Positions 11,154 through 23,300 of a stretch of DNA of 64,000 nucleotides are shown one piece after another. The translations under genes and the position numbers were made by a program. This DNA is from Tribonema minus (lineage: Eukaryota; Sar; Xanthophyceae; Tribonematales; Tribonemataceae): NCBI GenBank assembly GCA_017506865.1, contig JAFCMP010000183.1:1-64000 (forward strand), written 5' to 3'. Numbering within the stretch: the stretch's first letter is position 1; each line of letters begins with the position of its first letter. Below the pieces are notes generated by a model. It had not been told where the DNA came from and searched no databases. It saw only the letters and a program-made list of their open reading frames with translations.

Positions 11154-12385
11154 ATGGCGGAAGTCGCAGAGGAGCGTTTGACTTCAATATTTGCGCCGGC
11201 GCCGGAAGGAGAGCTCGCTGCGCCTGGCACAGACGCCTTCTGCCGAGGAGTAAAGCCCAGGCCGCATTTCGATGTAGATGATACAACAGCGCTGGATGAG
11301 GAGTTATTTAAGGCAAGCTTGCGGTCATCGCTGTCATGATGCACCTCAATCGAACGAAAATGCACCAATTCATTTTAGAAGCCGAGTTTACACGTTGAAT
11401 CTGCAACTAGCAGCAAGCGAGCCTTGTCTGCTGAAAAACTTTGTTCGGAATATTCTTGCCTGAAGGTTGTGGCAAGTTTAGCTTCTGCAGGCAGACAGTA
11501 CCTGCATCGTAGTGACATAGATCGTCATGTCTGATGTGTCATCACCATGCCATACATCAGGGGATAACCGTGCAGCAGCTGTGCATTGAAAGCAGCATTG
11601 CAATCCAGCGCGTCAAGCGTCATTCACAGTCGCGAACGCTTTGTTTTCTCCAATCCTTGACACTCGCAGTGCCATGGTCAGCTTGTGCGTCACTCTCCTT
11701 CACTGACAACAGGTGTGGGAGCGCGTGCCTTCTCGCTACGGCGCCAGCCACTGTCGTCACCTGCATATTATTGAGTACAGACACCACAAGTGCCAACATA
11801 TCTGCAGGATGACGGCCTTCAGCAAGGATATGCTCTGCAATAGCTGCAGCCCAATTCTCAGTAAGGCGCGGCCCTTCTACAGGTGTGGAACACCAGCGCC
11901 AACGTTGTCAATGGACAGTCCAGCAGCCGCAATCAGTGCCCCCGCAACCACAAGGCACTGCAATGCAGGAGCTCGTTGCCAACGCGCGCCCCCCCCCCCT
12001 CCCGCAGTCGCAAGAGTTGATCCCACATCTACCACTGTATACATATCCACCCGCTCTCATGCCAACGCCCCCCCCCCCCCCCCCCGCCCCATTTTCTGCT
12101 CCGCAGAACGCCTGCGAGGTGCTGCAGGCGGGCGACGACGCGGCGGCGCTGCGCGCGCTGCTCGTCGCGGAGTTCGGCCGCAGAGCGCTGACGTACGGCG
12201 CGCGCGCCACGCGCGTTCTCAACGCGGGGCTCGGCCCGCAACAGCGCACGCTGCTCATGGAGGCCGCCGCGCTGGACCGCGCGCGTTGCGCAGAGACGCT
12301 GCTGCGCGAGTTCGGCTGCCGCGTCAACGCGCAGAGCGCGGAGACAGGTGCGCGACACCGCTGCTGGTGGTGGTGGTGGCGGTGG

Positions 12386-12419
<34 letters not shown>

Positions 12420-15400
12420 GCCGCCGCTGCTGCTGCTGCTGTTCCTTTGCTGCTGCGAAAACTATCGCTGCTGCTGCTGCTGCTGCGCCTGCTGGGGGTT
12501 GCAGTGCTGGTGGTGGTTGCAGTGCATGTGGACACGGGCGCGTTGGCTTGTTGAGCGATGGCTACATGAAGACGCGTGTGAATGGCCGCGCTTTCTGCTC
12601 AAATGCCAAACCTTCAATACGCCATCGACCCTACACCACCACACTCAGAGAGCCCCCCCCCTTACCCCATCCCCCTCCCCGCCCCCGCCGTGCAGGCGAC
12701 GCGGCGCTGCACTGCGCGGCGCGGCACGGCGCGCGCGCGGCGGCGCTCGCGCTCCTTATGCACGCCGCCGACGCCTCCCTGCGCAACAACGCCGACGAGT
12801 GCGCGCAGCGCGCCGCTGCCGCTGCCGCCGCCGCCCTCGGCCCGCTGCTGAGCCGCTTCGCGCGTGCGCCGGCGCTCGCGGCGCCGCCGCCATCTGCCGC
12901 CGCCGCCGCGGGTGGCTGCGACGTGCGAGCGGAGAATACGGCGTACGCATGCGCGCGCAAGCGGCGGCGCGTCGGCGGCAGCGCGGTGCCGCCGAGTGGG
13001 AGATTGGGCACGGCAGCGGCGGCGGCAGCGCAGGGGGGGGCGGAACGGCGCGCGCTGGCGGCGGCGGCGGGGGTGGGGGCGGGGGCGCGCGCTGCAGATG
13101 CGGAGGACCCATTTGCGGGGACGGCTATGGCGCCGTACATTGTGCAGGCGCTGGCGACGGGGAGGGACCCGTTTATGGCGGAGGGGGGGGGGGCGGAGGA
13201 GGCGGAGAGGGACCGCTGGCAGGTATGTATATATGTGTTGGTGTGTTTGTAGGTAGGCATGTGTATGTGAGACAGGGGGGAAGGCGGTGCTTCCGCTGGC
13301 AGTTGCACATGGTAGGGGGGGGGGAGGGGGGCTGCAGCACAACCACTGGCAGGGTGTGTAAGTGTGTGTGTGTAGGTGTGTGTGAGGCGGCGGGGAGGCT
13401 GATGGTTGGTGGGTGGTGTATCAAGTACAGTAGTGATGTCTGCAATGTGGCATACTGTAGCGGCTGTAGTGCGAGTGGGCCCGTGAAGGTGGCTTGCGCT
13501 GGCACTTCGCCACTGAGCGTTAATACGCTGCGCGCGCACCAGCCGCCGCTGGATCAGAAGCAGCTGTTTAGAGTGTGGGTGGCAGCACTGCTGCGCAGCG
13601 GCACCACTCGTGGCGGCTGAACACAGCAACGGCGGGTGCGCAGCAGCACCGCCACAAGTCAAGATTGCTACCTGTGCTTTGGCCGCAGTTGTAGTCAGGC
13701 AATGCCTTCAACGCCAATGCCAATGTCAACTGCATCTTATCCCAGGGGCGCAACACTGAGCAGCACGCACGGAGCACTGGCGCTTTACATTGCTGGCCAG
13801 CATGAATGGAAGCAAAAGCTGTGAATACATATTTGTCGACCAAAACAAAGTACATTGCATCCACAACTCCTTCACTGTAATCTTCCCAGACACTGTATAT
13901 ACACTGTGAGCAGCGATTCAAGTAGATGCGGAAGCAATGCAGCAGCGGCGGCGGCTGCATCAACTGCCCCCGTGCCGCCCACCACGCTCCAACCCTAACC
14001 CTAAGCACAGCTGGCGTATCGCGCGCGGTGCGAAGCGGCAGCAGCGTGCTGGTGACGGCCCATAATGCGCGGTTGCAGTGCACCCATGTAACGCAGCGCA
14101 CGCCCTGCCGTCAAATGCGCCGAGCATCACAGTCCTCGACACCGCCCGCCGCCGCGCTGCGCAGCTGGTTTGGCGCGCGCACGACGCGCAGCAGCGGCGG
14201 CAGCGCGGCGGCGGCAGCGCCACGAGCGCTGCAGTTGCGGGTTCAACCGCACCCCCGCAGTGCGCTCCGCGCCGCCGTGAATTGTGCTGAGCACAGTCGC
14301 AAGGACGTCATCACGTGACGTACAACCGATGAGCGCTGACATCGCATCAACCCACTAGAATATGAGTGATGTTCATGGAAACGGTTCAAAAGTTCAGATT
14401 ATGATGCCAACGAATGAATTCAGATGTTCATATACTTCTTTTTGAAGTATATATATATATACATGACAACGCTGACGTCACACAACTGCATCTACGCCGC
14501 TCGCCGCACTGCGCCGCACTGCAGCTGGCCTACTACGCGCGACACGAAGCGGCGCTCAGGGAGCACCAGCAGCAGTACGGCGGCAGCAGCAGCGCAAGCG
14601 CAGGAGCCGCCGCTGCAGCGCAGCGTGCCGCCGCGGGTGCGTCGCCCTCTTCGTCGCCGCCGCCGCCGCCGCTGAGCGCGAGCTACAGGCTGGTGGTGAA
14701 GGCGAGCGAGGGGGTGCAGCCGGGAAAGCAGTGGGCGCTGCCTGTGGGGTCGGATCTGGTTATCGGGCGCAACCACCGCGAGTGCCAGATCGTCGTCAAG
14801 GAGGTCTGGGTGAGTGAGCGGGGGGGGGGGGGTCGAGTGGGTCGGTTGAGCGGCGTTGCATGAGCGGCGCGGGGGAAGTTGGATTGAGGGTTAGGGTTTT
14901 GGGGGTCAGGGTTAGGGGTGAAGGATGGAATATTAGGGTTACTCGCTGCGTGAGGGGGAGGTGCGAGAAGGCGACGAGCAGGGTGGCGGCACATTGCACA
15001 GCGTGTGCACACGCATACTTGAAGTGGTAGATGGTGTTGTTGCAGCAGAGTTGTTGGGCCTGATCGTGCATTCCAGGGATGCGGCAGGTAGGGGCTTTGG
15101 GATGCTGCATGCAGTGCGGGGCTGACTGTCACGTGACAGCACTCCAAGAGCGTCACCATGTCTGTTGCGGTATGCGTTGCCGGCTGGTAATTTTGGAATT
15201 GCCGAGCACTAAGTATCTGTGCTATTCTTTACGGTGCGCAAGTGGCGGTCGGCAAACTTTATGCATCGGACGACAACCACCTGGATAAAAACCACCAGGA
15301 GAGTCATTAACGCTGCACACACCATTTCTGGGTCTTATGTTACCCTTACTATTGTCGTCCGCCTGCCATGCTTGTGAATCATCTTGAAGAATTGTTTGGC

Positions 15401-18400
15401 TCGTCAACGGGCCTGTGTCTTTACAGCACAACTGACCCTAGTCCTGACCGCGTCTGTTCACGCACTCGCCGCAGGTGAGCAAGAAGCACGCGCGCTTGGT
15501 GGTCACACCCGCCGGACCAGCCATCTACAACCTCAAGGTAACAGAGGGGTGCATTTCTCAACAGAATTAGGTTTAGGTTGGAATAAAAAATGTTGAACTT
15601 TGCTTCGAGAAATAAACACAGTTTTTAGACTCAACAATGAAGGCAACCAGTTTTGGTAGGGTTAAGGTTATGGTCAATTTTGTGATCAGCGCAAGAGTCA
15701 TCAGTTTGAAAATAAGTTTTTCATGGCACGGCAAACATATACTTCGAAGTACTTGTAATTCCTCATGATTATGAAGTTTTGCAGGTACAGTGATGCTCGG
15801 CCTCCGGCAAAGACGGGTAGGTAGTTTTTTTTTTACACTTGTGGCATGTACTCCAGAAGTACCAGCTGACGGTGCGACTTGTTCGTGTGGCGCGCCTTGA
15901 CAAGAGACGATGCAGCACAAAGCAATCACCAAGTAGCTGGTGCCATAGTCATTGCGCCGTCAACTGTCCCGGCCCTTTTCTGTCATGGTACACGGCTGAC
16001 CTGACAAAGCCCGTTCTGCCCAGCAAATCACCCAAACTTCCATCTTTCATACAAATTGGAAGCCAGACCGGCTAGAAGTAACATTTATTATAATAAACTG
16101 AGCACTCAGAATCTATAGTCTATTTCTGTTGCAGCACGCCCCTGGCTGAAGCAGTCCATTGTTTCGAAAAGACGCCAACCGCGCCTTTCAATCCTTCGCG
16201 CCACGGCTGCCGCCTTGTGGTCTCACGCAAGGGCTCAGCACCATCGCCACTTGTTGATGTCCTTGGTGCTCTGCCCGGTGGCATGTTTGTCCAATGTTCC
16301 CTCACCGAGGCGACGACGGTCTCATGCTATTGATTGGTGACTTTCCTCCATCGCAGGCGAACTGATGTCATACGCTACTCCCCCTCCCTTCCCCCCGCTT
16401 CTGCTGTGCAAAGGGGAGGGGGGCAATTCTATGGTCATGATCACCGCAACCACTGCCAAATGAAATCATGGATGTCAAAACATGCCCGCCATGCCTGACA
16501 ATGCTTCTCGTTGCTGGCGCCTCGCTCCTTGACCGCAGGCGAAACACGGCACTACTGTCATCATCTCGATAATTGACTTAATTGGTGCTCTGCTCGGCCG
16601 CAGGTGAACCTAGGCGCCTTGGCATCTGTGGCCGACGTTTCCTCATCAAAATGACAGTGGTATCATGCCATCGGCTGGTGACTCACTCCTCGGCTGTAGG
16701 CGAACTGATGTCACACGCTACACCCCCCCGCTTCTGCTGTGCAGGGGGGGGGGGGGGGATTCTTCGGTCACGGTCACCACAGCCATTGCCGAATGAAATC
16801 ATGGACGTCAAGACACGCTGGCAAGGTTTGAGTTCTTCTTGTTGATGGTGACTCTCCTCTGCAAGCGCAGGCGAAGCACGGCATCATTGTCACCGCAATT
16901 GATCGCGTCAAAAGACGCCGACTACGCTTGCCGATCGGTGATCATATACTTCATGTTATCGGTGCCTCTCCTCTGCAACCGCAGGCGAAGCATGGCATCA
17001 TCGTCGCGGTGCGCAAGCCCGGCGAGCAGGGGCCCCACATCACGCGCTACCCCGTACCCGTTCCCCCTGAGGGTCTCTCCCTAATGGATGGTGATGAGAT
17101 CTCCATTGGCAAAACCGTTTTGGTCCTGCATCAGAATGAGCCGGCGCTGCCGCAGCCAACGCCCGCCGCTGCCGCGGTCACTGCCGCCGCTGCTGCGCAG
17201 TCTAAGTGAGTTGAGGGGCGTCGCACAGTGTGGTTTGTGATGATGATGCGGAAATTTTTGCGTGATCAGTGCGGACATGGCACGCAGCTGTGTTTGGAAG
17301 TGTGGTGGTATTGCCTGAGCCCTGTCATGTGCGCGTACGCCTAGGATTAGGGTTAGGGTTTAGGGTTGGTTCACTTGCCGTAGCGTCAGCCACCCCCCTG
17401 TAACAGTCTGCACCAACTTGGCCTGCCACAGCCGCAACAAAAATCTCAGCAAGTCCTTGACATGGTGCTATCAGGTGTGCCTAAAAGTGTGTCAGTAAAT
17501 GCGTGTATAATGTACTGTTCTGCATGTACCATGACGCCAGCGTGCCACATGAATTGCGCGCATGCCTGCCCTGTATATCGGTCGACGGCGCTGCAATTGC
17601 CAGTCCTGCACGATCCATGCGTTCCAGCATCATACACATAGGTATACCGCAAAAATGGGACGCAGCGCGGCTCAACATGCTCATTGACAACATCTGCACA
17701 CACGCACTGCAAGCAGCAGCAGCAGCGCACATCCACAGCACTGCGCGTTACGCGGAACGCGCACGCAAACCTGCCAATTAACGCGCGCTGCTTGTCATGC
17801 TGTGTATCAATGCCTCATCAACCGTCATACATACCTACCTACCAGGGGCTCTGCTAAGGGCGCCAGCTGGAAGGCCTCAGGCAAGGGCACCGTCATGAGC
17901 CGCGGCTTCCAGGCCAACACGAGTTTCTTTGAGGCCATGCGCGGGGCGCAGGCAACGGAGGATCAGCGCGCAGCAGCGGCCACACGGAATTCTGCTGCCG
18001 CTGCTGCGGCTGCCGCTGCTGCTGCTGCGGCTTCCGTTGCGCCAGCAGCACCGGTGGTGGTGGCCGCTGCGGCGCCGGCTGTGATCGTCGCAGCCGCCAC
18101 TCCTGCAGGTGTGTACTTCAAGTATTTTGTTTTTCACGCAAAATACCGTGTAAAAAATAAGAGTTTGATGGTTTTGAGTGCAGCGGCGACGATGTGATTT
18201 GTGCATTGGAAGGACAGGAAGGCATGAGGCTTTGGGCGTCATGCGACAGTCAGAGGCGTCAGCGCCTTCAGCTACTTGTGGGTGCTGGTAGCGCAAACAA
18301 TATTTGCGCGCTGCAGTAGCAATGCATCCTTGAAGTGGCCATGTGCCGGCGAATGAGCTTTGGGCTGACATGCGCGTGAGCCCTCACAATACTCTCTTCC

Positions 18401-18608
18401 TTCCCTTGTGCCAGACTCATGTACACAATGCTGCCTTTTGTCGGTCTTTGCAGGGGGAGCAGCAGCAGCAGCAGCGACAGCAGCAGCAGCGCCTGGCAGC
18501 AGTGCTCAACCCAGCAGCGCCGCGCAGGGAGGGCCCGCGCGCTTTGTTCACGCGCCCACGACCAGCACCGTCACAAGGCGCCCTGCGCGCGGCCGTGGTC
18601 GTGGTTGA
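11154..18608 (+). CDS. Ankyrin-repeat plus FHA-domain protein with RG tail, 8 exons, about 637 aa
   Basis: The exons are 11154-11312, 12107-12347, 12696-13222, 14525-14809, 15475-15537, 16985-17205, 17846-18108 and 18454-18608; all phases agree. Intron 1 starts with GCAAGC (a GC-AG intron); the others are GT-AG. Residues about 54-180 hold ankyrin-like helices, including RTLLMEAAALDRARCAETLL and GDAALHCAARHG. Residues about 360-480 form an FHA domain: YRLVV, GSDLVIGRNHRECQIVV, then VSKKHARLVV with the usual G-R and S-x-x-H pattern, and MDGDEISIG at its end. FHA domains bind phosphothreonine peptides, so a scaffold or signalling role, probably nuclear, is inferred. The C-terminus is Ala-rich and ends in RGRGRG. 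The first exon is less certain than the rest. I know no named orthologue with this order of domains. Confidence 0.8.
12361..12486 (+). repeat. GGT/CTG trinucleotide repeat in intron 2 of the ankyrin-FHA gene
   Basis: Runs of GGT then CTG/GCT triplets fill most of the 348-nt intron (12348-12695). The whole intron stays open in the frame of the flanking exons, so unspliced RNA would be translated through it. This explains the long low-complexity frames seen here in several phases. Confidence 0.85.
16332..17015 (+). repeat. Degenerate tandem copies of a 3' splice site and exon start
   Basis: Before the true acceptor of exon 6 (exon start 16985) there are at least five decayed copies of the same acceptor plus exon edge: GCAGGCGAA-type cores at about 16353, 16535, 16600, 16698 (TAGGCGAA) and 16868. 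Each is preceded by a GGTGAC/GGTGCT-CTC stretch like the real one. Two larger units (about 16332-16500 and 16673-16830) are also near duplicates of each other, each with a pyrimidine/G-run core and a shared ATGAAATCATGGA(T/C)GTCAA segment. The copy at 16868 is closest to the real exon. Confidence 0.8.
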
Positions 18609-20309
18609 AGTCAAACTTGAAGTTGTAGTGTCAGACTTCACATGTACTAAATGACAAGTAGATGTCAACACCATGTGCGTTCTGTTTGCGCAGCCCTTTG
18701 CCGCCTTACTTTCGGCTAGTGCGTCGAGCGACGTCTAATGCAGATCGTGAATACCAACTGTCAAGGCGAGGTTGCGAGAGCAGTATGGCATTGCTCAGTA
18801 GAGGACGCAGTTGTGTGGCAATGGCAGGAGCAGGAGTGGTTGCAAAAAGGAAACTTCACTCACTACAGCCACCGGGCTTCAGCTGACTTGGTTCTGAGCT
18901 CCTATAGATTCTGACCGTGACCCTGACCGCAACAGACGCTACATGAAACCTACTGCTACTCTGTCCAAACTTGCGTTGCGCTCTCTGTGTTGGCATCCCC
19001 CGCTTGTGATGCGCATTGCGTGACCATTTTGCGATCATGCCCCTTGCCGGTGCCTGATACTGGTCCGTACGAGTTGCACTTCAAGGCTGTGTCCACGTAA
19101 CACTGGTCATGCCGTGCGAAATGAAGTTGAAGTTGTTCGCTGGATGCGTTTGTGGCGTTGTTTTCTGCTCGCTTGCAGCTGCTCAGCTATCTGCACATGA
19201 TTCGCTCTGTTTGGTTGAGCACTGCTGCATGCCCTGCAGTGTGAGCGGCAATGTGCATTGCAGAGCCAAATGTTTTGTATGTTCAGACATGGATGCTACA
19301 ACCAGGGTTTGCTCATGTAGGCACCGTGGGCTGATTGTTGAGTACTTGAATTGAGCAGGTGATGTGCCATCTCTACAAGGCCACGACTTCCAACATCAGC
19401 ACAGGGTTGCTTTCAAATCAGATTGCTCACATGGTGTTTGCAGAAAGCCATGATGTCACACCCATTTGGAAGTAAGCTGCGTAGCTTAATGCCACAGCTC
19501 AAGCAACAGAGGAGAAAAGCGTGCAGACAATGCAGTTTGCGGCCATGCATGTACATGCTTGCTGACAGCTGTTGCCATGGCAGCCATTCCACGACATGAG
19601 AAAAATAGTAGCATCAGGTGGCGTTGGCAAACACTCCCAATGTGCGCATCAAATATGGCAGCAACAACACACAAGCAGCAGCCACAAAGAGTAGTGCAAC
19701 ATGTGTGCAGCAAAGAAGTAACCTTATGATTGCACAGACGGCATAGACAAATACTGGCATCGACAACATCAAACTTCCTCAAACACAACCTCATCCCCCC
19801 AATATCCCTGTGAAATGTTGTGGCCATCAACTGCCCCCATAACACGCTTGCGACAAACTCAGCCATTACAACTGCAGCATGGCTCAGTTGGAGCTGCTAC
19901 TTCTACTCGCACATGAAGCCTCCTCACACACTTACAGGCCTGCAAAGATAATCATTGCCCGATATGTATGCTGCGCTTCGTGCCGATGTGTAGGCCGATT
20001 GGCAAAGAATGCCAGCATTACAATACAGGCTACCGGGGCATTACTGCGCCCTGCCCCCCTCCCTCCTTCCCCCTTAACGCGTTTCGTGCGTGTGGGTAGT
20101 CTAGCAAGCATTACTGCTGCTCCCTCCTCCTGTCCTGGATTCAACGTATGCGCGTCGGTTGCCTACCGGGCAATAAGAGCCCGTCCTCCCCTCCCCCCTC
20201 AATACTGTGTACGCGCATGCGTAAACGTTTGTCTAGCGCAATCCACGCGCGCTCATCATCTACCGGGCACTTACTGCCCCTCCCCCCTTAGCTTTCCAAT
20301 TGGTGCAAT
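18609..20309. other. Intergenic region between two convergent genes
   Basis: The ankyrin-FHA gene ends at 18608 (plus) and the SGF29-like gene ends at 20310 (minus), so their 3' ends face each other. Apart from one small Cys-rich frame (19109-19354) and an unremarkable 126-codon minus frame (19866-19486), I see no coding evidence here. Confidence 0.5.
19109..19354 (+). CDS. Possible small Cys-rich secreted peptide, 81 aa
   Basis: This is an unrecognised single-exon frame. The N-terminus (KLKLFAGCVCGVVFCSLAAA) resembles a signal peptide, and the rest is rich in Cys, including CCMPC, CFVC and CSC. It sits alone in the gap between convergent genes, with no homology that I recognise and no regulatory evidence. 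It could equally be a chance frame; small Cys-rich frames are common in such sequence. Confidence 0.25.
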   Translation: MPCEMKLKLFAGCVCGVVFCSLAAAQLSAHDSLCLVEHCCMPCSVSGNVHCRAKCFVCSDMDATTRVCSCRHRGLIVEYLN

Positions 20310-23300
20310 CTACTTGGGCATAGCCGCAGCCATGCGTCTCGTGCGCTTGCTGCGCGTCTTGATGCCAGTCGAGGGCACCTCCCCATTATCTACCTCAGGT
20401 ATGGCGCTGCGTGTGCGCTTGGTGCCCCTCTTCGAGGCCTCTACAGTGGGGGGAAGCGGGCCGGCCTGAGCACTGGTGCACTGCTGTGCGGCGCTGCGCA
20501 AGCGCTCACTCCTCCGCACGGACCTTACGATGGGGGCAGGGGGGGCATCAGCCTGAGCACTGTTGCACTGCACTGCAGCAGCGCTCACCCTGGCGCGCTT
20601 CTTGGCAGGGCCGTCAACACTGCTGCCGCCGCCGTCAAGGGGGGGGGCAGCGGCGGCGGCGGCGGCAGCAGGGACAGCGGCAGCGGTGGCGGCAGGAGCG
20701 GCGGTAGGTACGGCCGCGGCAGCAGCAGCGGCGTCCATTGCGGGCGCAGCAGCGGCCTCTGCAATGGACGCCAGGGTAGCCGCGGCCTCCGCATTGGCGA
20801 GCTCGGCGTTCCGGCGAATCAGCAGGCCAGCAAGCCCCTCAACTGCCGAGCTGTGCACATCATCTACGTCCTCCTCGCTGCAGTGGCTGTCGGACCGGCG
20901 CCGCTTGCCGGTGCTGGTGAGGGAAGCGGCGGCGGCGTCGGCGGCGGCGGCAGGGGCGACAGCGGCAGCAGAGGCGGCGGAAGCAGCTGCATCCGCGATC
21001 GTGGAGAGCGCAGCGTCCGCCGCGACTCTGGCCTCCTTTTCAGCCTGCAGGCCCGCCAGCCCCTCGATTGACGACCTCTCCAGATCAGCGTTGCTAAGGC
21101 TGCGCCAGTTGCCAGCAGTGCCAGCGCTGGCAGTAGGGGCAGCAGTGGCGGCGGCGGCGGCGGCGGCGGCGGGCTGGTCCTTTTGCGCAGCGGCAGCGCT
21201 GCTGCCCTCTTGCGCAGCGGCGGCAGCGGCGGCGGCGGTGGCGATGCTGAACACGTCTTGAGTGTCGCTCTTCTGTCTCTTGCAGGGCCTGATGGGATTG
21301 TTCTTGCCGGTGCTGCTGACGGGCGATGCGCACGGCGTGCTGCAGCCCGAGTCTATGTCCGTAGCATCGCTCAGGGTTACGCTGCTCTCCGACCTGCTGC
21401 GCTTGCGGCACGCCTTGACCTCCGCTGCGGCGGTTGTCTCTATTACGGGCGCTGAATACGCCTCGTTGCTTGTGGCCGCAGCACCTGAAGCCTGCTTTAT
21501 AGTGGGGTCTGTGTCGGCGGTGGTGGTGGTGTTGCTGGCACTGGCGGCTGAGGCGGCGTGCTGTGGCGGGACAGGTATGACGTATCGCGGCTTGATGTTC
21601 TTGGCGCGAACGTTGCCCGTGCTGTCGGGGTAGTCATTATCGAAGAACACGCTCATCTGAGGCGATGAAAGATACAAAACACACAAGGGTTAGCAAGAGC
21701 GTAATCAAGTGACAGCTTTCAACGAGAGGCTGTTTCAACTTCAGCCTTGACCATCCCTTTAGACCCTAGTTCATAGCAGTACCTGCACATGGCACTGCAT
21801 GTAAGCCAGTTTGGCAGTCAGGAGACGTCCAATCCGTTGAAAAGTATACTTCTATTCGACAACATTACCATTGCATGGCTGGTAAATCAGTGCCGCTTCA
21901 ATGGGTGAAGGTTCAGGTTGCAAGTAGGGCAAGGGCTAGGGGGTTAGATTAAGGGTCAGGACGAGTGTCAGGGTTACGGTTAGGTTTAGGGTTAGGTGAT
22001 GCGGATGACCACCGGCATGGCTTCACGCTTGAGCCCGCTATGGACAGCCAACAATGGTGCACAGGTTGCACAAAGCACCATACAGGCGCACAGACTTAAG
22101 TGCTGATTAAATCAGGCTCCCTCATCGCTGCAGCGCACGCTGATCTGATGATACAGCGCAGCTCATTCCGATTTGTTGACGTTGCATCCAGACACACCCA
22201 CCTCAGACACATCTGCTGACTCTGTCTGTGCGTGCCGCCCATTGGACTTACTTCATCACTGTTGTACAGATAGTGCGACTTGAGGACAATCTCACCGGCT
22301 TTTCCAAGAACCAAGAAGTACTAGCGGTGTACCCCGGGTCCACCATCTTCTACAAGGCCACCTTAACAAGGCGGTTACCGGGGGGGTCCGACGAGGAGTG
22401 GCGAATAATGAGCGATGATGCACTGCATCATGAGTGACAGCGCTCATAACATCACCATGTGTGCGCAGAACTCGTTCTCCTCGTCGACCCCTCCCGGTCA
22501 CCGTCTCGTTGAAGTTGGCCTTGTAGAAGACAGTTAAACCGGGGTACACCGCCAATGCGTCTTGGTCCTTGGTAAAGCCGGTCACGGGTGCCCTTGAGCC
22601 GCACAATCTGCTACTTCGAAGTAGTTTATATGTGCTGAGCGCTGTCAGTAATAATGTAATGAGTCGTCGCTCATTATTTGCCACTCACCATGCGCGCGCA
22701 GTAGTTGCCCTTCTCATCGGTGCCCCCGTCCACTGCCTTGTTGAAGGTGGCACGGTAGAGATCCGTCGAGTTGGGGTACACAGCCAGCACATGCTGGCCT
22801 GTGGTGAAGCGGGTGAGGGGGGTGTCTTTGAGCCGAACAATCTGTAAAAAAGTGATGGAGTCGGTACAGTGAATGGCACGCACAGATAGAGTCAGCGGAT
22901 GTCACGTTGTGCGCAGTTGATTGTGATAGGTAGCCGTATGACGTTTTGATGTGTATACAAGAGGCTGACAAATTCTTCGCTTCATCATCAGAAAACTTTG
23001 TGACCGACAGCTGAAGCTCCCATATGCGCAGGTCAGGTGCTTGTTACACACGCTTGCATGGATCACCAGGACACCAGGCTGACAAAGGTGAATGTCACCA
23101 TCTTGAAGTTGCCACCACCCTGTTGCAGCCGCAATGCTTCTGAGCTTATGCGCTTGCACCAGTTGGGCAGATGTCACAGTGCCAGCAGCTGAACGCAATT
23201 GCAGTATAGCTTGTGTTGTGCTTTGCTGCACACAAGAGCTCCACTGGTCGTACGTCATCAACATACCTACCTACCTTTAGAATGATGCTTTTGATCGACA

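Noticed and set aside
11713-13620. 635-codon plus-strand frame
   Set aside because: It runs through introns and exons in a frame different from the ankyrin coding frame and consists of triplet-repeat translation.
12631-13662. 343-codon minus-strand frame rich in Ala, Arg and Pro
   Set aside because: It is antisense to the ankyrin exon 12696-13222, which has splice sites and domain evidence. High GC removes stops on both strands.
20563-21261. 232-codon plus-strand Ala-rich frame
   Set aside because: It is a shadow of the Ala-rich C-terminal exon of the SGF29-like gene on the minus strand.
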